From Halorubrum sp. DM2 (GTDB taxonomy: Archaea; Halobacteriota; Halobacteria; Halobacteriales; Haloferacaceae), in the NCBI RefSeq assembly GCF_901686465.1, contig NZ_LR594487.1, positions 124,001-188,000 of the forward strand: a stretch of 64,000 nt of DNA. The letters run 5' to 3'. This document shows, piece by piece, positions 1 to 9,000 of the stretch. The notes under the pieces are model-generated. The model was given only the letters and a program-made list of their open reading frames with translations. It did no database searches and was not told where the DNA came from. A program made the position numbers and the translations under genes. Each line of letters starts with the position of its first letter. The first letter of the stretch is position 1.

Positions 1-1547
1 CGTTCGTCGGCGGTGCCGACCCCGAGGTCGTCGCCGAGGGACTCCGGGCGCTCACGCAGGTTGAGTCGGTGACGGCGGTCGCGGTCGACGGGTCGGCCGA
101 CGGCGACGCGGACGCCGGATCGAGTGACGCGACGGCCGACGACGCGGATGCGGCCGACGATGCCGACGCGGCCGAAGACGTGGACGCTCCGAGCGACGCG
201 GCCGACGACGAGTTCGAGGCCGCCGACCCCGAACCGGCGGAATCTGAGAGCGACGACGGCGGGTCGTCGTCCGGCGGGTCCGACTCCAAGTCCGGCGACG
301 AGATCAAGTCGATCCGCGTCGACGTCGACCAAGTCGACGAGCTGTACGGGCTGGTCGAACAGCTGGTGACGAGCCGGATCAAGCTCCGCCGCGAGATCGA
401 GGGGACGGACGCGGAGTCCGACGCCTTAGACGAGCTGGACAAGCTCGCCTCCAGCCTTCAGGACACGGCGATGGACATGCGGCTCATCCCGTTCTCGCAG
501 GTGTCCGACTCGTTCCCGCGGCTCGTCCGCGACATCTCGCGGGACCTCGACAAGCGGATCGACTTCGAGATCGAGGGCGACGACGTCGAGTTGGACCGCA
601 CGATCCTCACGGAGATGCGCGACCCGCTCGTCCACGTCCTGCGGAACGCGGTCGACCACGGGATCGAGTCGCCGGCGGAGCGCGAGGCGGCCGGCAAGGA
701 CCCGATGGGAACCGTCGAGCTCACGGCCGAGCGCGAGCGCGACCACGTGATCATCGAGGTCACCGACGACGGCGGGGGACTCGACCCCGATCAGCTCCGC
801 GACAAGGCGGTCGACGAGGGCGTCAAGAGCCGCGAAGCGGTCGAGGCGATGGAGGACGACGAGGTGTACGACCTCGTGTTCCACCCCGGCTTCTCCACGG
901 CGGAGGAGGTCACGGACGTCTCCGGCCGCGGCGTCGGCATGGACGTGGTCCGAACGACCGCGCGCGACCTCGACGGCTCGGTCTCGGTCGAGAGCGACCC
1001 GGGCGAGGGGACGACGGTCCGGTTCCGGCTCCCGGTCACCGTCGCCATCGTGAAGGTGATGTTCGTCGACGTCGGCGGCACGGAGTACGGCATCCCGATA
1101 AAATCGATCGCGGAGGTCGCCCGCGCAGACGACGTCGAGGAGGTCCACGGCGACGAGGTCGTCAGACACGAGGACGACCTCTACCCCGTCGTCAGGCTCA
1201 ACGAGCGGCTCGGCGAGATCGACCCGACCGCGGCCGAGACGTCCGCCGAGGAGACCCCGGCCGCCGACGGCGGCGTCGCGGTCGACGGCGAGAGCGCCGA
1301 CGCACCGGAGATCGGCGACGACGAGGACGCGGCCGAGGAGGCCGGAGGCGCGACCGACGACGGGATGCTCGTGCGGATCCGCGAGGAGACCCGCCAGGTC
1401 GCGCTCCACTGCGACGCCGTCTTAGACCAGGAGGAAGTGGTCGTCAAACCGCTCGACGGTCCGCTCTCGGGGACGCCCGGCCTCAGCGGCACGGCCGTCC
1501 TCGGGGACGGGGATGTCGTGGCCGTGCTCGACGTGGTGAGCCTATGA
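1..1547 (+). CDS. cheA: Chemotaxis histidine kinase CheA, 5' end cut off by window edge
   Basis: Central kinase of the taxis pathway; it passes phosphate from ATP to CheY and CheB under control of transducers. The open frame runs from base 3, so the P1 phosphotransfer domain and part of P2 lie outside the window. Visible in order: an Asp/Ala-rich acidic linker (about 90-300), a P3 dimerisation helix pair (about 303-510), the GHKL ATPase with N-box HVLRNAVDHG near 634, DDGGGLD near 768 and SGRGVGMD near 930, then a CheW-like P5 domain interrupted by a second acidic insert (about 1225-1355). The stop overlaps the start of cheR (ATGA), so the two are surely cotranscribed. Confidence 0.96.
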   Translation, partial: FVGGADPEVVAEGLRALTQVESVTAVAVDGSADGDADAGSSDATADDADAADDADAAEDVDAPSDAADDEFEAADPEPAESESDDGGSSSGGSDSKSGDEIKSIRVDVDQVDELYGLVEQLVTSRIKLRREIEGTDAESDALDELDKLASSLQDTAMDMRLIPFSQVSDSFPRLVRDISRDLDKRIDFEIEGDDVELDRTILTEMRDPLVHVLRNAVDHGIESPAEREAAGKDPMGTVELTAERERDHVIIEVTDDGGGLDPDQLRDKAVDEGVKSREAVEAMEDDEVYDLVFHPGFSTAEEVTDVSGRGVGMDVVRTTARDLDGSVSVESDPGEGTTVRFRLPVTVAIVKVMFVDVGGTEYGIPIKSIAEVARADDVEEVHGDEVVRHEDDLYPVVRLNERLGEIDPTAAETSAEETPAADGGVAVDGESADAPEIGDDEDAAEEAGGATDDGMLVRIREETRQVALHCDAVLDQEEVVVKPLDGPLSGTPGLSGTAVLGDGDVVAVLDVVSL

Positions 1548-2368
1548 GCGACGCGACGGACGGCCCGGCGGGGGAGACCGCGTTCGAGGGCGTTCTCCGG
1601 CAGATCGACGACACGGTTCCGTTCGAGCCGGGGTACTACAACGAGTCGTACCTCGACCGCCGGATCACGGCGCGGATGCGGCGGCGCGACACGGAGTCGC
1701 ACGCCGAGTACGAGCGCATCCTCCGCGAGGACGCCGACGAGCGCGAGGCGCTGATGGACGCGCTCACGATCAACGTGACGGAGTTCTTCCGCAACCCGGA
1801 GATGTGGGACGTCCTCCGCGAGGTGTTGCGCGAGCGGACCGCGAACCAGCGGCGCGTCAGGGTGTGGTCCGCGCCGTCGGCCGACGGCCGCGAGCCGTAC
1901 TCAGTCGCAATGTTAGCCTGCGACGACGACGAGATAGACGAGTCGCGCGTGGAGGTGCTCGGCTCCGACATCAGCGAGGAGGCGCTCGACAACGCCCGAG
2001 AGGGCGTCTACCACACGACGCGGACGACCGACATCGCCGAGGAGCTGGAGCCGCTCTCGGACCCGGACCGCTACGTCGAGCGCGACGAGGACGCGTTCCG
2101 CGTGCGCTCGGCGGTCAAGCGCCTCGTCGAGTTCGAGACGCACGACCTGATCCGCGACGGGGCCCGCGACCCCTTCGACGTGGTGCTCTGCCGCAACCTG
2201 CTGATCTACATCGACATCGACCACAAGGCCGCCCTGTTCGACACGCTCGAGGCGTCGCTCGCAGAGGACGGCGTCCTCGTGTTGGGAATGACCGAGAGCG
2301 TCCCCCCGGACCGGAGCGACCGCTACGAGCCGATCGACAAGCGACGGCGGGTGTTCGGGAGGCGCTGA
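1544..2368 (+). CDS. cheR: Chemotaxis protein methyltransferase CheR
   Basis: Methylates glutamates on transducers with S-adenosylmethionine, setting adaptation. The 274-residue length fits the family. The N-terminal helical domain (about 1-75) ends in the CheR hallmark ALTINVTEFFRNP. The SAM pocket follows, with SADGREPYS in place of the bacterial GEEPYS, a variant I associate with haloarchaeal CheR, and the late motif DVVLCRNLLIYID. The gene starts on the ATGA that ends cheA and its stop shares one base with the next start (TGATG), giving a tightly coupled operon. Confidence 0.95.
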   Translation: MSDATDGPAGETAFEGVLRQIDDTVPFEPGYYNESYLDRRITARMRRRDTESHAEYERILREDADEREALMDALTINVTEFFRNPEMWDVLREVLRERTANQRRVRVWSAPSADGREPYSVAMLACDDDEIDESRVEVLGSDISEEALDNAREGVYHTTRTTDIAEELEPLSDPDRYVERDEDAFRVRSAVKRLVEFETHDLIRDGARDPFDVVLCRNLLIYIDIDHKAALFDTLEASLAEDGVLVLGMTESVPPDRSDRYEPIDKRRRVFGRR

Positions 2369-3582
2369 TGTCGCTGTACCAGCACGCCCGGGACGGGAAC
2401 GCGGAGCAGATCCGGGACGCGCTCGGCAGCGACAGCGCCGCCGTCCGCCGCCGCGCCGCCGAGTTCCTCGGCGAGATCGGCGAGGAGGGCGACCAGCCGA
2501 CGATCGACGGGCTACTCAGCGCCGCGACCACCGACGACGACCCCGAGGTCCGCGGGGCTGCCGTCGACGCGCTGGACGCCATCGGCGAGGCCGCGCTCGA
2601 ACAGCTCCTCGAAGAGCTCACCGGGGGTGGCAACGACGGCGAGGCCGAGTGGGTAACCGCGCGCAAGTTCGCCCGCGCACTCGAAGCCGACCGCCCGGAG
2701 CTCCGCATGGCCGCGGCGAACGCGCTCGCCCGGCTCGACGACGCGAGCGGCGTTCAACCGCTGGTGGGCGCGCTCAACGACGAGGACGCCCGCGTCCGAC
2801 TGCGCGCGGCGCAGGCCTGCGGGACCTTCGCCGACCCGCGGGCGGTCCCCGGACTCCGCGACGCGCTCGGCGACGAGGTCCCGCGCGTGCGCCGTGCCGC
2901 GGCGAACGCCCTCGGGGCGATCGGCACCGACGAGGCGCTGTCGCCGCTCCTCGACCTGCTCGACGACGGCGACGAGTCGATCCGACGGATCGCGGCCGGC
3001 GCGCTCGGGAAGGCGAGCAACCCGGAGCCGGTCGAACCGCTCGCGCGGGCGCTCGGCGACGAGAGCGCGGTCGTGCGCAACGCGGCGGTGTACTCCGTCA
3101 TCGAACTGCTCTCGAACGTGCCGACCCAGCAGAGCCACGCGGTCCGCGACCAGGTCGTCTCGGAGCTGAAGGCGGCCGACGACGCGACGGTCGTCGAACC
3201 GCTCGTCGAGATCCTCACCGACGGCCAGCAGTCCCGCCAGCGCCGGAACGCGGCGTGGATCCTCGGGCGCGTGGCGGACCCGGACACCCCTACGGCGGTG
3301 GAGGCGCTCGCGGACGCGCTCGCGGACGACGATCCGCAGACCGCGCAGTTCGCGGCCACGAGTCTGAAGAGCCTCGGCGGCCCGGTCGTCGAGGACCGAC
3401 TGCTCGACAAGCTGGGCCCCGAACACCCGGAGGACGCCCGCGCGAAGGCCGTGTTCGTCCTCGGACAGATCGGCGGACAGGAGACGCTGAACCGCCTCGA
3501 AGAGTACGCCGACGACGACAGTCAGGCCGTCAGAAAGCGCGTGTTCTCGGCGGTCTCGAAGCTCAAGGCGGGTGGTCCGTAA
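2368..3582 (+). CDS. HEAT/PBS-lyase-repeat protein of the taxis operon
   Basis: A 404-residue solenoid made of about ten HEAT-like repeats of roughly 30 residues, with recurring patterns such as VRxxAAxALGxIG and xAVxPLxxALxD. It has no catalytic motif and is probably a protein-binding scaffold. The start chosen is the ATG overlapping the cheR stop; the open frame extends much further upstream but only inside cheR. In Halobacterium salinarum a HEAT-like protein encoded beside cheF interacts with taxis proteins, so a role linking CheY signalling to the archaellum is likely, by position rather than by direct evidence here. Confidence 0.85.
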   Translation: MSLYQHARDGNAEQIRDALGSDSAAVRRRAAEFLGEIGEEGDQPTIDGLLSAATTDDDPEVRGAAVDALDAIGEAALEQLLEELTGGGNDGEAEWVTARKFARALEADRPELRMAAANALARLDDASGVQPLVGALNDEDARVRLRAAQACGTFADPRAVPGLRDALGDEVPRVRRAAANALGAIGTDEALSPLLDLLDDGDESIRRIAAGALGKASNPEPVEPLARALGDESAVVRNAAVYSVIELLSNVPTQQSHAVRDQVVSELKAADDATVVEPLVEILTDGQQSRQRRNAAWILGRVADPDTPTAVEALADALADDDPQTAQFAATSLKSLGGPVVEDRLLDKLGPEHPEDARAKAVFVLGQIGGQETLNRLEEYADDDSQAVRKRVFSAVSKLKAGGP

Positions 3583-4455
3583 ATGTCTCAGGAGGACAGC
3601 GAGTACAAGATCACCGACACCCAAGCGAAGTTCGCGGTCGCGGTCCGCGAGGGGCGGAAGGTGAGCGACGTCTCTTGGACCCCCGGACGGGTCCTCCTCT
3701 CGAACCGGCGGCTGATCCTCGCCGGCAACGACGGGAAGCGGACGGTCCCCCTGTCGAAGCTGGAGCGGCTCGGCGGTCGCCACGACGCGAACCAGACGGT
3801 CGCGCGCGTCTCGAACTACGTGAGCTTCGATCTGGGCGAGCAGGTGCTTCTCGTCGCGGCCTCCGACCACGAGTCGTTCGAGCGCGACGTCTACCGCGCG
3901 TTGCTCGACCAGAAGACCGTGATGGCGAAACACCCCGCGATCGAGGGCGGCGTCGTCCAAGACACCGAGTGGGAGCAGGCCCGCGTGAAGATCGACGAGA
4001 ACGGTCTCAACGCCGCCTTGGAGCGCGGCGTCTTCGTGAAGTTCGACCTCGACGACATCAGCGGGCTCGACGCCGCGAAACGCACCGTTAACGGCGATAA
4101 GAAGCCCGTCATCGAGGTGTCACACACCGACGACGAGGGGACGAGTATCGAGACCCACGTCGCGGGCGACCCGAACCGGATGCGGTTCGTCGAGTCGTGG
4201 CTCCGCAAGGGCGAGGAGCGCTCGTCGACGAACGTCGACCTCTCCAGTCGCGACCGAGAGGTGTTGATGGCGCTGTACTCCGGCGTCTCGCCGTTCGAGA
4301 TCCCCTCGTTCCTCGGGATGGACGTCGACGACGTCGAGGAGACGTTCGAGCGGCTGGTCGAGCTCGAAGTGGTCGAGGAGGTCCGGATCCGCCGGGAGGT
4401 CGCGCTCAACTCCCGCGGCCGCAACATCGCCAGCGAGGCGATGAACGAGCAGTAG
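3583..4455 (+). CDS. cheF: Taxis protein CheF (DUF439), links Che system to archaellum
   Basis: 290 residues, beginning immediately after the previous stop. CheF (DUF439) is an archaeal adaptor that binds CheY, CheD and CheC and contacts the archaellum motor, so that the motor responds to phospho-CheY. The N-terminal two thirds has a PH-like beta-rich character (VSWTPGRVLLSNRRLIL near residue 30). The C-terminal 70 residues form a winged-helix-like segment (SRDREVLMALYSGVSP, then helices and RIRREVALNSRGR). Position after cheA-cheR and a HEAT protein matches the Halobacterium arrangement. It is probably the last gene of the operon: an 81-base gap with a new TATA-like box follows. Confidence 0.9.
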   Translation: MSQEDSEYKITDTQAKFAVAVREGRKVSDVSWTPGRVLLSNRRLILAGNDGKRTVPLSKLERLGGRHDANQTVARVSNYVSFDLGEQVLLVAASDHESFERDVYRALLDQKTVMAKHPAIEGGVVQDTEWEQARVKIDENGLNAALERGVFVKFDLDDISGLDAAKRTVNGDKKPVIEVSHTDDEGTSIETHVAGDPNRMRFVESWLRKGEERSSTNVDLSSRDREVLMALYSGVSPFEIPSFLGMDVDDVEETFERLVELEVVEEVRIRREVALNSRGRNIASEAMNEQ

Positions 4456-4505
4456 CCGGGCGACGGAACCCATCCGCCGAGGATCCCGGTCGCCGCGTCG
4501 AATCA

Positions 4506-4515
4506 CGTTTAAGTC
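4506..4515 (+). promoter_or_regulatory. TATA-like box for the HAD phosphatase gene
   Basis: CGTTTAAGTC lies 22-31 bases before the ATG at 4537, the spacing of a leaderless haloarchaeal transcript. It separates the pentose gene cluster from the che operon. Confidence 0.55.
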
Positions 4516-4536
4516 GGTGCCCCGCCGAGTGCGTCC

Positions 4537-5250
4537 ATGAGCTACGAGGCGGTGCTTTTCGACCTCGACAACACCCTGTACCCGTACGCCCCGTGTAACG
4601 AGGCGGGCAAGCGGGCCGCGCTCGACGCCCTCCGCGAGCGCGGATACGAACTGGACCGCGACGCGTTCGACGACCTGTACGCGGTCGGCCGCCGCGAGGC
4701 GAAACGCGAGACGCGCACCACCGCCGCGTCCCACGACCGGCACGTCTACTTCAAGCGCGGCCTGTACCGGCACGCGGGCGAGCCGGACGTCGCGGGCGCG
4801 CTGGCGGCCGGCGACGCCTACTGGGACGGGTTCCTCGACGAGATGGCGCTCTGTGAGGGAGTCGAGACCGTCTTCGACGCCCTCGGGGCGGCGGGGACCG
4901 ACGTTGCGGTCGTGACCAACCTCACGACGCGGGTCCAGCTGCGCAAGCTCGCGCACTTGGGGATCGACGACCGGATCGACCTGCTCGTCACCTCCGAGGA
5001 GGTCGGCCGCGAGAAGCCGAGCGCGCTCCCGTTCACGACCGCGCTCGCCGAACTCGACTACCGACCGACCGAGGCGCTCGCGGTCGGCGACAACGTCGAC
5101 GCCGACGTCGCCGGCGCGAACGCCGTCGGCACCGACACGGCGCTGTTCGTCGCCGACGGCGACGCGCCCGCCGCGGCGGATCTCACCGGTCCGCGCCGCC
5201 CCGACCACCGACTCGACTCTTTCGCCGACCTGACGGAGGTGGCGGCGTGA
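4537..5250 (+). CDS. HAD-superfamily phosphatase, probable ribulose-1,5-bisphosphate phosphatase
   Basis: 237 residues with all four HAD motifs: DLDNT (nucleophile D9, acid D11), Thr127 in VVTNLT, Lys160 in REKP, and GDNVDAD (185-190). The cap between motifs I and II is helical (C1 type). By sequence alone it is a generic phosphatase. The context points to removal of the 5-phosphate of ribulose-1,5-bisphosphate: it overlaps a class II aldolase and sits just before ribose-1,5-bisphosphate isomerase. A haloarchaeal nucleoside pathway is known in which a RuBP phosphatase follows that isomerase. Substrate assignment is inferred; the HAD fold is certain. Confidence 0.8.
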   Translation: MSYEAVLFDLDNTLYPYAPCNEAGKRAALDALRERGYELDRDAFDDLYAVGRREAKRETRTTAASHDRHVYFKRGLYRHAGEPDVAGALAAGDAYWDGFLDEMALCEGVETVFDALGAAGTDVAVVTNLTTRVQLRKLAHLGIDDRIDLLVTSEEVGREKPSALPFTTALAELDYRPTEALAVGDNVDADVAGANAVGTDTALFVADGDAPAAADLTGPRRPDHRLDSFADLTEVAA

Positions 5251-5909
5251 GCCGAGAGGACCCCGACCTCCTCCGCGAGGCGCGCGAGGCGGTCGTTGAG
5301 TACGCGCCCGCGCTGGCGGACCTGACCCCGGGACGGACCGGGAACCTGAGCGTCCGCGACGGCGACGCCGTGGCGGTCACGCCCACCGGCGTCCCGTACG
5401 ACTCCTTCGACGCCGTCGACGTGCCCGTCGTCTCGCTCTCGGGCGAGCGGCTGGCCGGCCGGATGGCCCCGTCGAGCGAGGTGCCCATGCACACGGGGAT
5501 CTACAAGCACGACCGGCCGGGCGCGATCGTCCACACCCACTCGCCGTGGGCGACGACGATGGCGACGCTCCATCGGAAGCTCCCCCCGATCCACTACATG
5601 ATCGCCGCGGTTGGGCGGGAGGTCCCCTTGGCCGACTACGCGCCGTACGGCACCGAGGAACTGGCCGCGAACGTCGTCGCCGCGATGGCCGAGGCCGACT
5701 CCGACGCGGCAATCCTCGCGAACCACGGGCTGGTGGTGACCGGCCCGGACGTCGAGACGGCCGTCGAGAACACCCACCACGTCGAGGACATCTGTCGGCT
5801 CTACCTCCGCGCGTCCGCGGTGGGCGAGCCGCACGTCCTCACCGACGAGCAGATGGCGACCGTCGAGGAGCGGTTCGAGAGCTACGGCCAGCAGCCGGAC
5901 GACGCCTGA
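5247..5909 (+). CDS. Class II aldolase, probable ribulose-1-phosphate aldolase
   Basis: 220 residues of the class II aldolase/adducin family, starting on a GTG that overlaps the upstream stop (GTGA). Family residues are in place: GNLSV (32-36), SSE with catalytic Glu78, zinc ligands His96 and His98 in VHTHSPW, and His160 in ANHG. Homologues cleave fuculose-1-, rhamnulose-1- or ribulose-1-phosphate to dihydroxyacetone phosphate plus an aldehyde. Translational coupling to a HAD phosphatase and the neighbouring isomerase and kinase make ribulose-1-phosphate (giving glycolaldehyde) the best substrate guess. Fuculose-phosphate aldolase is the usual automatic name. Confidence 0.85.
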   Translation: MSREDPDLLREAREAVVEYAPALADLTPGRTGNLSVRDGDAVAVTPTGVPYDSFDAVDVPVVSLSGERLAGRMAPSSEVPMHTGIYKHDRPGAIVHTHSPWATTMATLHRKLPPIHYMIAAVGREVPLADYAPYGTEELAANVVAAMAEADSDAAILANHGLVVTGPDVETAVENTHHVEDICRLYLRASAVGEPHVLTDEQMATVEERFESYGQQPDDA

Positions 5910-5956
5910 TACGTCCGCGTCCTCTCCCCGCCCCGTCCGGGCGACGCAGAGCCGGT

Positions 5957-5966
5957 TTTATAAATA
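5957..5966 (+). promoter_or_regulatory. TATA box for ribose-1,5-bisphosphate isomerase
   Basis: TTTATAAATA, a strong archaeal TATA element, lies 24-33 bases before the ATG at 5990. It predicts a leaderless or nearly leaderless message. The isomerase-kinase pair may thus be transcribed separately from the phosphatase-aldolase pair. Confidence 0.75.
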
Positions 5967-5989
5967 CCGGGGCGGGCTACGGGATCGGT

Positions 5990-6961
5990 ATGACAGACAC
6001 GGAGCCGGCCCCGGCGGTCCGCGAGACCGCCGAGTCGATCGCGACCATGGAGATCCGCGGTGCGGCGACCATCGCCGCCGCGGCCGCCGAGGCGCTCGCC
6101 GATCAGGCGGAGGCGGCGGCCGAGGCGGACGCGACCGCGAGCGACCCCGAGGCGTTCCGCGCGTCGATGCGCGCCGCGGGACGCTCCCTCCGCGAGACGC
6201 GTCCGACGGCGGTGTCGCTGCCGAACGCCCTCCGATACGTCCTCCAGCGGATGGAAGGGAAGTCGGTCGACGCGCTTCGGGACAGCGTCGTCGACGCGAG
6301 CGACGCGTTCGTCCGCCAGCTCGACCGCGCGCAGGAGGACCTCGGAGAGGTCGGTGCGAACCGCCTCGCCGACGGCGACACGGTGATGACGCACTGTCAC
6401 TCCACCGACGCGCTCGCGTGTATCGAGGCGGCGGTCGAGCAGGGGAAGTCGATATCGGCGGTCGTCAAGGAGACGCGGCCGCGCCAGCAAGGGCACATCA
6501 CCGCCGAGGCGCTCCGGGAGATGGGCGTCCCCGTCACGCTGATCGTCGACTCGGCGGCGCGGCGGTACCTCGACGAGGTCGACCACGTGGTCGTCGGTGC
6601 CGACTCGATCGCCGCGGACGGCGGCGTGATAAACAAGATCGGCACCTCGGGGCTGGCGGTCAACGCCCGCGAGCGCGGCGTCCCGATCATGACCGCGGCC
6701 CAGACGATCAAGCTCCACCCGGAGACGCTGACGGGCCACACCGTCGAGATCGAGATGCGCGACGAGGAGGAGGTTATCGACCCGGAGGCCCGCGAGGCGA
6801 TCGGCGAGATCGCGGTCGAGAACCCGGCGTTCGACGTGACGCCGCCGCGGTACATGGACGCGATCGTCACCGAACACGGGCAGTTCCCTCCGGAGAGCAT
6901 CGTGGCGCTGATGCGGGAGCTGTTCGGCGAGGGCGCTGCCGAACCGTGGGCAGAGCAATGA
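5990..6961 (+). CDS. Ribose-1,5-bisphosphate isomerase
   Basis: 323 residues, eIF2B-alpha/MtnA-like isomerase family. It converts ribose-1,5-bisphosphate to ribulose-1,5-bisphosphate. Visible marks: RGAATI (23-28), the THCHS motif with Cys136, and VVGADSI with Asp205; these match the catalytic Cys and Asp (Cys133/Asp202 as I recall) of the Thermococcus enzyme. The frame is open far upstream, but the ATG at 5990 has a TATA box at the right distance and a typical N-terminus. Other family members are initiation factor 2B subunits and methylthioribose-1-phosphate isomerase; the partner PfkB kinase and absence of Rubisco nearby favour the nucleoside pathway. Confidence 0.88.
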   Translation: MTDTEPAPAVRETAESIATMEIRGAATIAAAAAEALADQAEAAAEADATASDPEAFRASMRAAGRSLRETRPTAVSLPNALRYVLQRMEGKSVDALRDSVVDASDAFVRQLDRAQEDLGEVGANRLADGDTVMTHCHSTDALACIEAAVEQGKSISAVVKETRPRQQGHITAEALREMGVPVTLIVDSAARRYLDEVDHVVVGADSIAADGGVINKIGTSGLAVNARERGVPIMTAAQTIKLHPETLTGHTVEIEMRDEEEVIDPEAREAIGEIAVENPAFDVTPPRYMDAIVTEHGQFPPESIVALMRELFGEGAAEPWAEQ

Positions 6962-8172
6962 GCGGCCGCGACGACGCTGCCCCGGACGGCGACGGCGAGG
7001 AGGGCGTCGACGACTGGGACGAGACGGTCGCGGAGTGGGACCGCGAACTCGACGAGTGGGAGGGCGACGACGCGCCCGCCGGCGACGACGGAGCGGCGAC
7101 GACGGACGGAGCGGCGGCGACCGACGATTCGCCCGCCGACGTCGACGGCGGAGAAAGCGACGACGCGGTCGACCCCGCGGTCGACGCCGACCCGGACCTG
7201 AGTCCCGAGGACGGCGCTCGCGTGCCGAAGGTCGTCTCCGCGGGCCACATCAACTGGGACGTGACGATCCACGTCGACAGCCTCCCGGAGCCGGACGGCG
7301 AGACCCGGATCGAGCGGCTCGAACAGTCCGGCGGCGGCAGCGCCGCGAACGTCGCGGTCGGGCTCGTCGATCTGGGCGGCCAGTCGGTCGTCTACGGCAG
7401 CGTCGGCGGCGACGAGTCGGGTGCGCTGGCGCTGCGCGAGCTGTCGAAGGCCGGCGTCGACCCCGGACAGGTGCTCGTCGACGCCGCCGAGCCGACCTCG
7501 GTGAAGTACGTCATCGTCGACGGCGGCGGCGAGCTGCTCATGCTCGCCAACGACGGTGCGAACGAGTCGTTCTCGGCGGCCGGACTCGACCGCGACACGC
7601 TCGCGGCCGCCGACCACCTCCACCTCACCGGGCAACAGCCCGAGACCGCGGCGGCGCTCGCGACCGCGGCCGCGGAGGCGGGCGCGACCCGGAGCTTCGA
7701 CCCCGGCCGCCGGGTGGCCGACCGCGAGTTCGACGCCGCGCTCGCGGCGAGCGACGTCCTGTTCGTAAACGACCGCGAGGCCGACGCGCTCGACGCCGGG
7801 ACCGATGTCGACCCGTGGGAGCCGGACGACCGCGTCGTCGCGATCAAGCTCGGAGACGAGGGCGCAACGGTCCGCACCCCGCACGGCAGCGTCTCGCACC
7901 CGGGGTTCGACGTCGACCCGGTCGACACGACCGGCGCGGGCGACGCCTTCGCGGCCGGGTTCCTCGCGGCCGCGCTGCGGGAGCCGGAGATAACCGGCGA
8001 CGGGTTCTCGCACGACCCGCGCGACTACCAGGTGCCGATCCTGGTCGCCAACGCCTGCGGTGCCGTCGCGACCGAGTCGGTGACCGCGCGGACCGACCTC
8101 TCGTGGGAGCGCGTCCGCGAGACGATGGGCGAGTCGCCGGAGACGGATCTCCTCATCGAGGTCCGCGCGTAA
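6958..8172 (+). CDS. PfkB-family kinase, probable ATP-dependent ribose-1-phosphate kinase
   Basis: 404 residues, overlapping the isomerase stop by four bases (ATGA). Residues 1-85 are an acidic, Trp-containing extension without a recognisable fold. The ribokinase fold follows: GHINWD near 96, the GGGSAANVAVGL substrate motif near 125, and the PfkB signature DTTGAGDAFAAGF with catalytic Asp329. Coupling to ribose-1,5-bisphosphate isomerase strongly suggests that it makes that enzyme's substrate by phosphorylating ribose 1-phosphate, as in the haloarchaeal pentose bisphosphate pathway. Ribokinase or another sugar kinase remains possible from sequence alone. Confidence 0.82.
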   Translation: MSGRDDAAPDGDGEEGVDDWDETVAEWDRELDEWEGDDAPAGDDGAATTDGAAATDDSPADVDGGESDDAVDPAVDADPDLSPEDGARVPKVVSAGHINWDVTIHVDSLPEPDGETRIERLEQSGGGSAANVAVGLVDLGGQSVVYGSVGGDESGALALRELSKAGVDPGQVLVDAAEPTSVKYVIVDGGGELLMLANDGANESFSAAGLDRDTLAAADHLHLTGQQPETAAALATAAAEAGATRSFDPGRRVADREFDAALAASDVLFVNDREADALDAGTDVDPWEPDDRVVAIKLGDEGATVRTPHGSVSHPGFDVDPVDTTGAGDAFAAGFLAAALREPEITGDGFSHDPRDYQVPILVANACGAVATESVTARTDLSWERVRETMGESPETDLLIEVRA

Positions 8173-8241
8173 CCCCTCGCCGTCGCGGTCGAGGCCGGCA
8201 CGCTCGACGGGTCGTCGTCAGGGCGAACGCCGCCCGCGGGG

Positions 8242-8925
8242 CTACCGGTCGGAGATCCCGTCCCCGTTTCGGACCGCCCCCGTCTCCCCCCAGCCGTCGG
8301 TGACCGAGAACTGGGCCAACTCGGGGAGCGGGTCGCTCGTGACGCGGAGCAGCGCGGACGAGTAGGTGATCGCCTCGCCGCAGGCCACCGCCTCGTCCTC
8401 TCGGCCTCGAACCGTCGCGTCCGCGACGAGCGTCCCGTCCGCGACGCCGACCCCGTCGAACGCGATCTCGTCGTGACAGGTGGTCGGCCCGACGGACTCG
8501 ACGTAGCAGACGACCGACTCCGCGAAGTCGGTCTTCGCGAGGAACTCCCGGGCCGGCTCGGGGGCCCCGTCGAGGATTCCCGTGCCCTCGCCGTCCTCCT
8601 CGGTGATCAGCACGCAGATCCCGCGCCGTTGCGTCCGGTCCCATGCCGGGCCGGAGAGCGCCTCGCCGACCTGGTGGACGCCGGTCGAGACCTCGCCGTC
8701 GTCGTCGGCCCCGTCGCTGCCTCCGTCACCGCCGTCGCCGTCGCCGTCACCGCCGTCGCCGTCACCGCTCCCGCCGTCCGTGTCGTTTCCGGGGTCGCCG
8801 CCGTCTCCGCCGTCGGAGCCGTTCCCGCCCGGAACGGGGTCGCCGGCCTCGGTACACCCTGCGAGCGCGGCGACGCCGCCGGCGGCGACACCGTAGAGGG
8901 TCCTCCGTCGCGTGAACTCGGTCAT
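8242..8925 (-). CDS. Secreted Tat-type lipoprotein, unknown function
   Basis: 227 residues. The N-terminus has a twin-arginine-like TRRRTLYG stretch, a short hydrophobic segment and the lipobox ALAGC (Cys about 24), so it should be exported folded and lipid-anchored outside. Residues about 30-75 are a Gly/Asp/Ser linker of GDGGDGD units. The C-terminal 140 residues contain three cysteines (ICVLI, VVCYVES, TTCHDE) and look like a small beta domain; I do not recognise the family. It is convergent with the pentose cluster and has a TATA-like stretch (ATATAAGGG region near 8949) upstream on the minus strand. Confidence 0.75.
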   Translation of the reverse strand: MTEFTRRRTLYGVAAGGVAALAGCTEAGDPVPGGNGSDGGDGGDPGNDTDGGSGDGDGGDGDGDGGDGGSDGADDDGEVSTGVHQVGEALSGPAWDRTQRRGICVLITEEDGEGTGILDGAPEPAREFLAKTDFAESVVCYVESVGPTTCHDEIAFDGVGVADGTLVADATVRGREDEAVACGEAITYSSALLRVTSDPLPELAQFSVTDGWGETGAVRNGDGISDR

Positions 8926-9000
8926 ACCTCGCGGTACGCGGCCGGCATATAAGGGCTTCGTGTACGCACAAACAGCCGTCTGAGCGACCGCGGCCGGCGA

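Noticed and set aside
426..1409. Long open frame on the minus strand opposite cheA
   Set aside because: High G+C DNA gives long antisense frames. The translation is Arg/Val/Asp shadow sequence with no domain, and the opposite frame is clearly cheA.
2512..3960. 482-residue minus-strand frame opposite the HEAT and cheF genes
   Set aside because: It spans two real genes and has shadow composition (RDRLVR, VVER runs) and no family.
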